Assembly (NCBI GenBank): GCA_900551135.1
Contig: URUX01000108.1
Location: 1 to 8,471 of the forward strand
Length of the DNA: 8,471 bases
Source: an uncultured Clostridium sp.
GTDB taxonomy: Bacteria; Bacillota; Clostridia; Lachnospirales; Lachnospiraceae
Direction of reading: 5' to 3'
The notes beneath the pieces were generated by a model. The model was not told where the DNA came from and did not search any database. It was given only the letters and a program-made list of their open reading frames with translations. Below, piece after piece: positions 1 through 5,979 of the stretch. The translations under genes and the position numbers were made by a program. Within the stretch, counting starts at the first letter, position 1, and every line of letters starts with the position of its first letter.

Positions 1-114
1 CTCCAGGTATTCATTTTCAATATATGAATTAGACTTTTTTTGCGGATATGCCATATTCATATGAAAATTTTTAAAGGCAAAAAAATTATCTATTACAACA
101 TCCATTACAATCAT
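1..114 (-). CDS. N-terminus of an AAA-family (OLD/RecF-like) ATPase, cut by the window edge
   Basis: Only the first 38 residues are present and the frame is open at the window edge. The protein begins MIVMDVVIDNFFAFKNFHMN and continues with a Tyr-Pro-x-Lys-Lys segment and an Asn-Ser-Tyr-Ile-x-Asn-Glu stretch. The pattern Ile-x-Asn-Phe-x-x-Phe-x-x-Phe on a first beta strand is typical of ABC-type ATPases of the RecF/OLD/SMC sort. The Tyr-Pro-Lys-Lys and Asn-Ser elements resemble a set of clostridial 'AAA family ATPase' proteins in which the Walker A loop follows shortly afterwards, outside this window. The ATG at 114 was chosen because AGAGGAG lies 6 nt upstream and it places the conserved strand at the N-terminus. 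An upstream in-frame ATG at 150, with GGTGGAG 6 nt before it, would add 12 residues and is a real alternative. Several relatives are phage-defence ATPases, but nothing visible here proves that role. The 136 nt upstream holds no promoter or terminator I trust. Confidence 0.6.
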   Translation of the reverse strand, partial: MIVMDVVIDNFFAFKNFHMNMAYPQKKSNSYIENEYLE

Positions 115-250
115 TTTCTGCTCCTCTGAACCGATAGTTCCCCATGCCATAATATGCTCCACCTGTCTTTACCATAATTTCTGCTTATTTCACTCTGTAT
201 CTATATTATGATAAAAACACTGGCAAAAATACCCTTGCTTTTGTTTTAAA

Positions 251-946
251 TTATACTTCGTCCTTCGCCTCAGGATATTCATTGCACAGCAGACGGTAAG
301 GAACTTCGTCTTCTTCAATGGCCGGAAATCTTCCAACCGGCTCATAAAAACGGTTATCCGTATTGTCGTCATTGCACTGGCTGACCTCTCCCAGCAATAC
401 CGGCCCGCTGCCTTCCTCTACTTCAAAATCATGGTACATATACGGGTAGATGGTAATACTCTCGCCTGGGGTAAGCCGAACCTGGGTTCCTGCCGGAACC
501 ACTATTTCCCGTCCGTCAATGTGAACATGGACGTCATTTACTTTGTCTAAATCTTCCTCTTTGGTGGAATTATACACCCGAATCAGCACATTTCCGCCGC
601 CCCGATTAATAATATCCTCCATCTTAAACCAGTGAAAATGCATGGGCGAATACTGACCCTCTTTGATATACAGCAGCTTTTCTGCATAGGTTTTGGGATA
701 TTTGTCCTTCTGCTTTAAATTGCCATTGCGGATGGTAATCAGTGAAAATCCCACCTGGTCAAATCTGCCCAGTCCATAATCCGTAATATCCCAGCCCAGC
801 ATATTTTCCCGGATCTCATCATATTCATGACCCTTTTCCTGCCATTCTTCCGGTGTAAAATCGCAAAATGGCGGAATCGCAAACCGATACTCCTTTACCA
901 TTGCTTCCATTTCTTTTAATGCCCGATTAATCTCACTGCGCTTCAT
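251..946 (-). CDS. D-lyxose ketol-isomerase (cupin-fold sugar isomerase)
   Basis: The 231-residue cytosolic protein should interconvert D-lyxose and D-xylulose (EC 5.3.1.15); family members often also act on D-mannose/D-fructose. It has the double-stranded beta-helix (cupin) layout with a divalent-metal site. The motif M-H-F-H-W-F-K-M-E (residues 102-110) supplies H103, H105 and E110 as likely metal ligands with K108 nearby, and Y-H-D-F supplies H172 as the fourth. The length fits the family. The ATG at 946 is preceded by AGGAGG with a 5-nt spacer, which decides against an in-frame extension to 970. The gene starts only 13 nt after the lipoprotein stop, with its ribosome binding site filling the gap, so the two are almost certainly co-transcribed. 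No sugar transporter, kinase or other pentose gene is nearby, so the physiological substrate is unknown. Family assignment is strong; exact sugar preference is inference. Confidence 0.88.
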   Translation of the reverse strand: MKRSEINRALKEMEAMVKEYRFAIPPFCDFTPEEWQEKGHEYDEIRENMLGWDITDYGLGRFDQVGFSLITIRNGNLKQKDKYPKTYAEKLLYIKEGQYSPMHFHWFKMEDIINRGGGNVLIRVYNSTKEEDLDKVNDVHVHIDGREIVVPAGTQVRLTPGESITIYPYMYHDFEVEEGSGPVLLGEVSQCNDDNTDNRFYEPVGRFPAIEEDEVPYRLLCNEYPEAKDEV

Positions 947-959
947 AGTATCCTCCTGT

Positions 960-2435
960 TTAATCCCCAAAATAATATAACCCTTTTACATATCCCTTTT
1001 CATCAAAAGCCGGCCTGTTTCCGCCATAAACTTCCTCATACTCAAACAGGGTCTCTGGTTTCTGAAAATCCACGATTTTTGCCGGCGGTCTCTCTTCTTT
1101 GGAACTGAAAAAATGATAGCCCCATTCTTCTTCTGTGCCTTTTAGTATGTAGACACTTCCTTCATACACCTTTTTAAAGCGGGTGTCGTCGCTGTCTCCC
1201 CACAGCCGGTAACATCCGGAATAAGGCTCATAATCCAGATAACAATAATCTGTCCAGTCTTCTGATTGATACTGCAGGGCAACGTCTCCATAGTTTCCAT
1301 CAGAAGCACTGACAACCGCCGTTTCACCAGTCAATTCGTTGACGCAAATTTCTATCTCTTCAAACTCTTTCATCACTGTTTCATACTCCTGTGGAGTCAG
1401 CATAAGAGGAAGGGAAATGGTTCCGGGCGCTTCATAATAAAGTCCTCTGTTTCTGGTGTTTTCAAAATCATTCAGCGATATGCCGATTTCCATATGTTCC
1501 GGCAGCAGTTCTTTATATGGAGCCTGGGGAAGCTGCTCATATTCTTTCCGGATCTGCTCCCATTTTTGAAAATCAAATTCTTTTTCTGCCTTCTTGATAA
1601 ACTCAATGTTTCTTTTGTCCAGTTCCGTAAAATTTGCCTCTGCCATCTGCTCTGCGTTTTCTGCTTTTTCATACCAGGGCTGCTGTTCAAAATACTTCTG
1701 CAGTTCCTGATTTTTAAATTCCCGTCCATAAACTGCGAAATACTGATTGCGCAAAAGCCTTAATTTTTCTGCATCCAGTTCCAGTAGATCCGTCTCATTC
1801 AGCGGGCGCTCGTAAGCTTCCGGAAAAAACAGGGTTTCCATGGGAAAATAAACTCCCGCAGCTTCTGATTGGCCAAACAGCGCCATCCTTCCATCCTCAT
1901 AAAATTGAAAATGGTAAGACACATTCTCAGGTTCTTCCCAATCCTCCAAATTATCTTGGCTGGTCTGAAGTTTGGTTCCAGGAAGTTCAAAAAAGAACTG
2001 CAGTTGATGAAGTCCGGCATACGCCCGTCCAGGCGGTTCTGCTTTCATAAAGTCCAGGGTAAGCTGGTTACGGTTTTTGCGTCCTCCCGGAAAAACTTCC
2101 ACCTTATAAGACATATCCCCTTTTTTAAAATAAGTGCCGCAGATAGACTTGGCTTCTTTCATCAAAACCGTATTGTACTCCGTTGTTTCTGTACCGGGCT
2201 CTCCAGAACCGGACGGTGCGGCAGTCTCAGGCGAAACTGCGGCAGACGGCGCGGCCGTACCAGACGGTACTGTGCCGGGCTGCGCAGTAGTGCCGGGCGA
2301 TACTGGTTCTGACTGTGCCGCGGCACTGGAAGAATCTGTACCGGACGGTCCGGCACAAGAGACAGCCGTTAAAATCGCTGCCGCCGTCAGACCTGCCAGA
2401 CATATCTTTTTGATAACTTGCTTTCGTTTTCTCAT
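960..2435 (-). CDS. YARHG-domain lipoprotein with a Ser/Ala/Pro-rich linker
   Basis: This 491-residue protein is predicted to be exported and lipid-anchored. It begins with a basic segment (MRKRKQVIKK), a hydrophobic stretch (residues 11-26) and a lipobox-like A-V-S-C that puts the lipidated cysteine at residue 27. Residues 31-86 are low-complexity Ser/Ala/Pro/Gly/Thr, probably a flexible spacer from the membrane. A YARHG domain lies at about 211-287: R-N-Q-Y-F-A-V-Y-G-R-E-F, then L-x-x-Y-F-x-x-x-x-W-Y, then L-D-x-R-N-I-E-F-I. This small extracellular domain recurs in clostridial lipoproteins of unknown function. Regions 90-205 and 300-491 match nothing I recognise and are rich in aromatic and acidic residues. 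The ATG at 2435 is preceded by AGGAGG with a 4-nt spacer; the in-frame extension to 2486 has no comparable site and would bury the signal peptide. It is probably coupled to the isomerase gene behind it, although a functional link is not obvious. Confidence 0.85.
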   Translation of the reverse strand: MRKRKQVIKKICLAGLTAAAILTAVSCAGPSGTDSSSAAAQSEPVSPGTTAQPGTVPSGTAAPSAAVSPETAAPSGSGEPGTETTEYNTVLMKEAKSICGTYFKKGDMSYKVEVFPGGRKNRNQLTLDFMKAEPPGRAYAGLHQLQFFFELPGTKLQTSQDNLEDWEEPENVSYHFQFYEDGRMALFGQSEAAGVYFPMETLFFPEAYERPLNETDLLELDAEKLRLLRNQYFAVYGREFKNQELQKYFEQQPWYEKAENAEQMAEANFTELDKRNIEFIKKAEKEFDFQKWEQIRKEYEQLPQAPYKELLPEHMEIGISLNDFENTRNRGLYYEAPGTISLPLMLTPQEYETVMKEFEEIEICVNELTGETAVVSASDGNYGDVALQYQSEDWTDYCYLDYEPYSGCYRLWGDSDDTRFKKVYEGSVYILKGTEEEWGYHFFSSKEERPPAKIVDFQKPETLFEYEEVYGGNRPAFDEKGYVKGLYYFGD

Positions 2436-2490
2436 ACTGCCTCCTGTTCTTACGGATGTGAGCAGCAAAACACCTGCAAAACGCACTTTC

Positions 2491-2531
2491 CTGATTTGAC
2501 TTCCTTGATTTAATTTCCTTAATTTGATTTC
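2491..2531 (-). repeat. Three short tandem repeats of about 14 bp upstream of the lipoprotein gene
   Basis: On the plus strand three units follow each other directly: CTGATTTGACTTC (2491-2503), CTTGATTTAATTTC (2504-2517) and CTTAATTTGATTTC (2518-2531). They lie in the 122-nt gap between the map stop codon and the lipoprotein start. On the transcribed strand each unit reads roughly GAAATYAAATYAAG. No clear promoter hexamers or terminator are visible in this gap. The repeats could be a protein-binding array or a product of slipped replication; the sequence does not decide. Confidence 0.6.
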
Positions 2532-2557
2532 CCTGGTCCGTTCTGCCCCCTAGTGTA

Positions 2558-3331
2558 CTAGTCTGCCAGAATCTCGTACCCGTCTTCTGTTACAGCTACC
2601 GTCACTTCCCATTGGGCAGACATCTTTCCATCGGCTGTATAAACTTCCCAGCCGTTCTTTTTATCAATCCGGAATTTACAGGTTCCTGCATTGATCATAG
2701 GCTCAATAGTAAACACCATTCCCGGCGGCATATGGATTCCGGTATCCGGCATGGTTACATAGCTGACAAAGGGATCCTCGTGGAATTTCAGCCCGATGCC
2801 ATGTCCTCCGATTTCCCGCACCACGCTGTAGCCATTGGCTTTTGCATGGGCATTGACTGCCGCACCCATAGTTCCCATGGAGCGGAACGGGCCTACCATT
2901 TTCAGTCCTTCCTCTACGCATTCTTTGGCTACCTGAACCAGACGCCGGTTTTCCTCACTGACCTGGCCAATCAAAAACATTCTTGAGGAATCGGAAAAGT
3001 ATCCTTTATAAATCGTTGATACGTCTACGTTAATAATATCTCCTGATTTCAAAATCACGTCTCTGGACGGAATTCCATGACAAATCTGGTTATTTACAGA
3101 GGTGCACACACTTTTGGGAAATCCCTCATAATGAAGGGGCGCTGGAGTTCCTTTTAATTCCACTGTGGTTTTATATACGATTTCATCGATCTCTTCTGTG
3201 GATATTCCTTCCTTAATTGCCTGGGCTACTGCATCCAGAACAGCTTTATTTACTTTTCCGCTTTCCCGGATTCCAGCCAGTTCTTCTCTTGTTTTTACCA
3301 GTCTTGGCTGTCCGCTTCTTCTTCGTCTCAT
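2558..3331 (-). CDS. map: Methionine aminopeptidase, type I
   Basis: This 257-residue cytosolic metalloprotease should remove the initiator methionine from nascent proteins. All five metal ligands of the pita-bread fold are present: D103 (N-V-D-V), D114 (F-S-D-S-S-R-M), H177 (G-G-H-G-I-G), E210 (T-I-E-P) and E242 (A-Q-W-E). The substrate-site histidines are also present: H85 (C-H-G-I-P) and H184 (F-H-E-D-P). The residue after the last ligand is V243, whereas Escherichia coli Map has His there (A-Q-Y-E-H-T). The start has a basic M-R-R-R-R-S tail. GGAAGGAG lies 8 nt before the ATG. The gene begins 32 nt after the ABC-F stop and is not next to ribosomal protein genes, where the housekeeping map often sits in Firmicutes, so it may be a second copy. 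Identity is firm; the paralog status is inference. Confidence 0.95.
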   Translation of the reverse strand: MRRRRSGQPRLVKTREELAGIRESGKVNKAVLDAVAQAIKEGISTEEIDEIVYKTTVELKGTPAPLHYEGFPKSVCTSVNNQICHGIPSRDVILKSGDIINVDVSTIYKGYFSDSSRMFLIGQVSEENRRLVQVAKECVEEGLKMVGPFRSMGTMGAAVNAHAKANGYSVVREIGGHGIGLKFHEDPFVSYVTMPDTGIHMPPGMVFTIEPMINAGTCKFRIDKKNGWEVYTADGKMSAQWEVTVAVTEDGYEILAD

Positions 3332-3363
3332 AATAACTGCTCCTTCCTAATTGCTTTCCCAGA

Positions 3364-4914
3364 TTATACCACTTTCACTACTTTCGCCGCAATGGTTTTG
3401 GCAAACATTTCGTCATGTTCCACCAGAATCATAGTTGGACGAACCTCTGCAATCACCTTCTCAATCTGCATTCTGGTATAAATGTCAATGTAATTGAGCG
3501 GCTCGTCCCACAAATATAAATCTGCTTTCTGGCACAAGCTTTTTGCCAGTAAAACTTTTTTCTTCTGACCTTCGCTGAACTCTTCCATACGTTTTTCAAA
3601 CTGAACCCGCTCCAGTCCCAGTTTCCTTAACATGCTTAAAAACAGACTCATATCAATGTCATTTTGTTCCTCTGTCTGCCTTGCATATTCTCTGAAACTG
3701 CCTTTCAGGAAAGATGCGTCCTGGGGCACATAAGAGATGGTCAAATGAGGGGCCAGCCACAGGCTTCCTTTTGTTTCTGCATCCGGAAGCATTGGAATTC
3801 CGCTGTATTTCTCCAGAATTTTCTTTAAAATGCTGGACTTTCCGCATCCGTTTTTCCCCTCCAAAAGAACCTGTTCCCCTGGATTCACTTCAAAACTGAC
3901 CCCCTCAAATATCAGCGTTTCGGTTTTGGGACAGGCAATGGAATATTCTCTAAGCCGGAGCACAGGGCTATCCTTCTTTATCTGCAGAACTCCTGGAAAC
4001 AGTTTTAAATCCTCCGCAATCTCAACATCCTGCAGCAGTCCTGATTTTTCCTCAATAGCTTTCTGCTGCCTCTTTTCCAGATTTTTCCGCCTTTGCTGCA
4101 TACGGCGGGATTTTTCTCCTACATAAGCTCTGGTTACAAGTTTTCCGGTCTGCTCCTGCTTAAGAGCAGCCTTTTTCCCGATTTTTACAGACTCTGCCTT
4201 ATCTGCCCATGCTTTTGCCTGACCTGCTGCGGCTTTGATTCTTTGAATGTCCCGCGTCAGTTTTGCGTTTTCGCTTAGTTCAAACTGCTCCCGGCGCTGT
4301 TTATTTTCGTACCAGACAGAGAAATTCCCGTGGGTTACCGTAATTTTGGTCTTATCAATGGCTAAAATATGGTCTGTAGAAGCATCTAAAAATGCCCGAT
4401 CATGGGATACCAGGATAAATCCCTTTTTCTTTGCCAGATACCTGCCCACCAGCCTTCTGGTCCCCGTGTCCAGATGATTGGCAGGTTCATCGATTAGAAG
4501 AAAGTTATTTTGTTTTAAAAACAAAACTGCCAGTAAAATTTTACTTTTTTCTCCTCCCGATAAAACAGAAAAAGGCTGATCTAACTGTTCTTCTCTCATT
4601 TCAAGTCTGGACAGTTCCCGCACCAGCTGCCAGTATTCCAGTTCTGGATAAATCAGGTATGCCGCAGCAATAGCTGGTTCCTCCTGCTCTTCCACCTGAA
4701 ATGGAAAATAATCAAACTCCACATCGGATTGTATGGTTCCCTGATACTCCATCTGATTCATCAGCAGTTTTAACAGAGTCGTCTTGCCTCTTCCATTGCG
4801 CCCTACCAGCCCCAGTTTCCAGTCTGTATCTATCTGGAAGGATGCTTTTTCAAAAATCAAATCATAACTTCCATCATAAGAAAATGTTAAATCCTTCACC
4901 TGTATTAATGACAT
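3364..4914 (-). CDS. ABC-F ribosomal protection protein, Lsa/CplR type
   Basis: This 516-residue soluble protein has two ABC ATPase domains and no membrane segments. ABC-F proteins of this type bind the ribosomal E site and dislodge lincosamides, pleuromutilins and streptogramin A. Domain 1 has Walker A G-R-N-G-R-G-K-T-T (38-46), signature L-S-G-G-E (118-122), Walker B L-L-I-D-E-P (139-144) and switch H171. A charged linker at about 200-300 corresponds to the P-site tRNA interaction and resistance-determining motif. Domain 2 has Walker A G-K-N-G-C-G-K-S-S (353-361), a degenerate signature F-S-E-G-Q (446-450), Walker B with D470-E471, and H500. The N-terminus MSLIQVKDLTFSYDGSYD closely resembles Lsa(A)-type proteins, and the linker end K-R-Q-Q-K-A-I-E-E-K is CplR-like. 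GGAGG lies 7 nt before the ATG. Expression probably depends on the attenuator leader upstream. Family call is strong; the precise drug spectrum cannot be read from sequence. Confidence 0.92.
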   Translation of the reverse strand: MSLIQVKDLTFSYDGSYDLIFEKASFQIDTDWKLGLVGRNGRGKTTLLKLLMNQMEYQGTIQSDVEFDYFPFQVEEQEEPAIAAAYLIYPELEYWQLVRELSRLEMREEQLDQPFSVLSGGEKSKILLAVLFLKQNNFLLIDEPANHLDTGTRRLVGRYLAKKKGFILVSHDRAFLDASTDHILAIDKTKITVTHGNFSVWYENKQRREQFELSENAKLTRDIQRIKAAAGQAKAWADKAESVKIGKKAALKQEQTGKLVTRAYVGEKSRRMQQRRKNLEKRQQKAIEEKSGLLQDVEIAEDLKLFPGVLQIKKDSPVLRLREYSIACPKTETLIFEGVSFEVNPGEQVLLEGKNGCGKSSILKKILEKYSGIPMLPDAETKGSLWLAPHLTISYVPQDASFLKGSFREYARQTEEQNDIDMSLFLSMLRKLGLERVQFEKRMEEFSEGQKKKVLLAKSLCQKADLYLWDEPLNYIDIYTRMQIEKVIAEVRPTMILVEHDEMFAKTIAAKVVKVV

Positions 4915-4983
4915 ATCCGTACCTCCGCGCCTCTAAAATACCGGGAAGCCTGTCTCCAGCAGCTTCTCCGGATGTGAGACAAT

Positions 4984-5015
4984 AAAAAAAGCTGCGAGAA
5001 GATTCTTCTCACAGC
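4984..5015 (-). terminator. Intrinsic terminator (attenuator) ahead of the ABC-F gene
   Basis: On the transcribed strand GCTGTGAGAAG, loop AAT, CTTCTCGCAGC form an 11-bp stem with one G-U pair, followed by seven T residues. It lies after the promoter and before the ABC-F start, so it should stop most transcripts early unless its folding is prevented. The stem begins at the base after the leader peptide stop codon, so a ribosome on the last codons would cover its 5' arm. Confidence 0.9.
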
Positions 5016-5072
5016 CTAATCACAGTCTAAAATCCCTGCACGAAATATACGTATCCCAAAAGTGAAAGACAT
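5016..5072 (-). CDS. Leader peptide of the ABC-F attenuator (18 residues)
   Basis: The ORF encodes MSFTFGIRIFRAGILDCD and ends with TAG directly against the terminator stem. A purine-rich GTGAGAGAG lies 5 nt before the ATG and can serve as a weak Shine-Dalgarno. The same GTGAGAG can pair with CTTTCAC inside the ORF (7 bp with one wobble), which would mask the start until the structure is opened. Short peptides at this position in antibiotic resistance leaders act as sensors: a drug-stalled ribosome changes the downstream folding. The peptide contains two arginines around Ile-Phe but not the exact Arg-x-Arg stall motif of macrolide leaders. Translation is inferred from position and context, not from family recognition. 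Confidence 0.65.
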   Translation of the reverse strand: MSFTFGIRIFRAGILDCD

Positions 5073-5163
5073 AGATACTCTCTCACGTTTCAACGCATAC
5101 GACTAAAAAAGACGATAGAATCTCCTGCACCAAAACTACCTGTTACTTCTGAATAGTTATTTT

Positions 5164-5174
5164 CTGCAAGAGAA
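5164..5174 (-). promoter_or_regulatory. Candidate antiterminator segment
   Basis: The transcribed strand reads TTCTCTTGCAG, an imperfect copy of the terminator 3' arm (TTCTCGCAG) with two extra T residues. It can therefore pair with CTGTGAGAA in the terminator 5' arm: five pairs, a TT bulge, then four pairs including one G-U. Forming this pairing would block the terminator hairpin. It lies immediately after the stop codon of the two-codon ORF, where a ribosome on that ORF would shield it. The pairing spans about 150 nt, so competition with local folds is expected. Confidence 0.45.
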
Positions 5175-5183
5175 TTAAATCAT
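5175..5183 (-). CDS. Possible two-codon ORF (Met-Ile-stop) in the ABC-F leader
   Basis: ATG-ATT-TAA follows a seven-base match to the anti-Shine-Dalgarno (GAGGTGA), with the GAGG core 7 nt before the ATG. This is one of the best ribosome binding sites in the window, attached to almost no coding sequence. It sits about 25 nt after the predicted transcription start and directly before the antiterminator-like segment. Very short ORFs occur in leaders of inducible resistance genes, where initiating or terminating ribosomes are the signal. It could instead be a ribosome standby site. No coding statistics are possible at this length. Confidence 0.4.
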   Translation of the reverse strand: MI

Positions 5184-5213
5184 CCTTTCACCTCGTTTCC
5201 TTTTACTGCCGCT

Positions 5214-5242
5214 ATTATAGCAAGGGGGTCTGCCTTTGTCAA
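5214..5242 (-). promoter_or_regulatory. Perfect-consensus sigma-A promoter for the ABC-F transcript
   Basis: On the minus strand TTGACA (5237-5242) and TATAAT (5214-5219) are separated by exactly 17 nt. Both hexamers match the housekeeping consensus completely. The -35 box overlaps the TGA stop codon of the histidine phosphatase gene. Such a strong promoter ahead of a terminator suits constitutive initiation with control at the attenuator. Confidence 0.93.
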
Positions 5243-5979
5243 CCCTGAAACGGCTCTGCAAAATATCCTGCTTCTGAAACCGACTCGCCTTTTATCCGCA
5301 GATGAGAGGTGTCTCCCAGCATCTGACACCGGAAGTAAGCCGTTCCCGGTTCCCGTTCCTCTGCAGCCAATACAGTAACCGAAGACGGAGGCATAAAAAA
5401 TCCATGTATCACTGCCGGAAACGGAATATTAAGCAAATGGGACAGCATCACACAGGATATCCCCATGTGACAAAACAGTACAACCGTATCCTTCTGAGAA
5501 GCAGCCTCCTGTACGTTATCCTTCCTGACCCGGTACAGCTTTCCATCTCGTTCATACCCATACTGGAGCAGCAGCCTGTCCAGTCCTTCTATGGTTTCTT
5601 CATAAACGGACTTTACATTGCCTTCTCCGCTTTTCATCAACGGGGTTTCCATCCATGCTTTTAAAGAAAACATATCCTCTATCTTTGTCCAGTACTCCGG
5701 CATCAAATCCCATGGGATCGTCACTTCTCCGCTGCCATCCGGTTCCTCAATTCTGGCTGAATACTCTTTCAGCCAGGGAAGAATCTGTTCCTTCATCCCC
5801 CAGGCAGCCAGAGTATCTCTGGCCGTATCCCTGGCTCTCCCCAGCGGAGAAACGAAGCAGTCCTGTACGTTCCATCTTTTTGTTCTCTCTGCCAGACAGG
5901 CTGCCTCTTTCCAGCCTTTTTCCGTCAGAGTGTCATGTTCATAATCCGGTTCTCCATGACGAATCAAAATTAACCGCAT
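5239..5979 (-). CDS. Histidine phosphatase (phosphoglycerate mutase-like) family protein
   Basis: The 246-residue protein belongs to the histidine phosphatase superfamily, whose members hydrolyse phosphate esters through a phosphohistidine. The catalytic R-H-G-E motif is at residues 7-10 with H8 as nucleophile. S-P-L-G-R-A-R-D-T (44-52) supplies the second phosphate-binding arginine (R48). The second histidine is H171 in L-F-C-H-M-G-I-S. A region of about 90 residues (73-160) between these elements is longer than in minimal members and has several Trp and acidic residues; it probably shapes substrate choice. No signal peptide or membrane segment is visible, so it should be cytosolic. Its ATG directly follows the TAA of the upstream membrane protein gene, with the AAGGTGG ribosome binding site inside that gene, implying translational coupling. 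The substrate is unknown; sugar phosphates or nucleotides are plausible. Confidence 0.88.
   Translation of the reverse strand: MRLILIRHGEPDYEHDTLTEKGWKEAACLAERTKRWNVQDCFVSPLGRARDTARDTLAAWGMKEQILPWLKEYSARIEEPDGSGEVTIPWDLMPEYWTKIEDMFSLKAWMETPLMKSGEGNVKSVYEETIEGLDRLLLQYGYERDGKLYRVRKDNVQEAASQKDTVVLFCHMGISCVMLSHLLNIPFPAVIHGFFMPPSSVTVLAAEEREPGTAYFRCQMLGDTSHLRIKGESVSEAGYFAEPFQG

Larger units (their letters stand above)
4915..5207 (-). promoter_or_regulatory. ABC-F leader region: probable ribosome-mediated attenuator
   Basis: This stretch of about 290 nt separates the predicted transcription start (near 5207) from the ABC-F start codon. In transcript order it holds a two-codon ORF (5183-5175), an antiterminator-like segment (5174-5164), an 18-residue leader ORF (5072-5016), a strong intrinsic terminator (5015-4984), and a spacer ending in the ABC-F ribosome binding site (GGAGG at 4922-4926). 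Leaders of this design are established for antibiotic-inducible ABC-F genes such as vmlR and Listeria lmo0919: drug-slowed ribosomes on a short ORF prevent terminator formation. After the terminator, AAGCTGC with GGAGA (within 4953-4965) can pair with the terminator 3' arm and its first U residues, giving a second possible fold. The layout is seen directly; the mechanism here is inferred. Confidence 0.8.

Noticed and set aside
217..240. Possible terminator after the isomerase gene (GCAA...TTGC followed by T-rich sequence)
   Set aside because: The stem is only four pairs and the T-run is interrupted, so termination here is not supported.
115..250. Possible promoter for the AAA ATPase gene (TTGCCA with TATAGA)
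   Set aside because: Spacing is 15 nt and both hexamers have two mismatches; alternatives at 17 nt are weaker still.
1266..1763. Plus-strand 165-residue ORF, Phe/Leu/Ile rich
   Set aside because: It lies entirely antisense to the lipoprotein gene; its composition is what reversed Glu/Lys-rich coding sequence gives, and no start signal precedes it.
2134..2499. Plus-strand 121-residue ORF rich in Ala, Val, Pro, Gly and Asp
   Set aside because: It is the reverse reading of the low-complexity linker of the lipoprotein gene, has no ribosome binding site, and opposes a well-supported gene.
2550..2561. Short inverted repeat CTAGT-GT-ACTAG over the map stop codon
   Set aside because: Five-base arms with no U tract are too short for a terminator and easily arise by chance; no second copy was seen.
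5077..5122. A GTG-initiated 15-residue ORF (begins V-Q-E-I-L-S) in the ABC-F leader
   Set aside because: It has no good Shine-Dalgarno, starts at GTG and ends just before the better leader ORF; kept out for lack of support.
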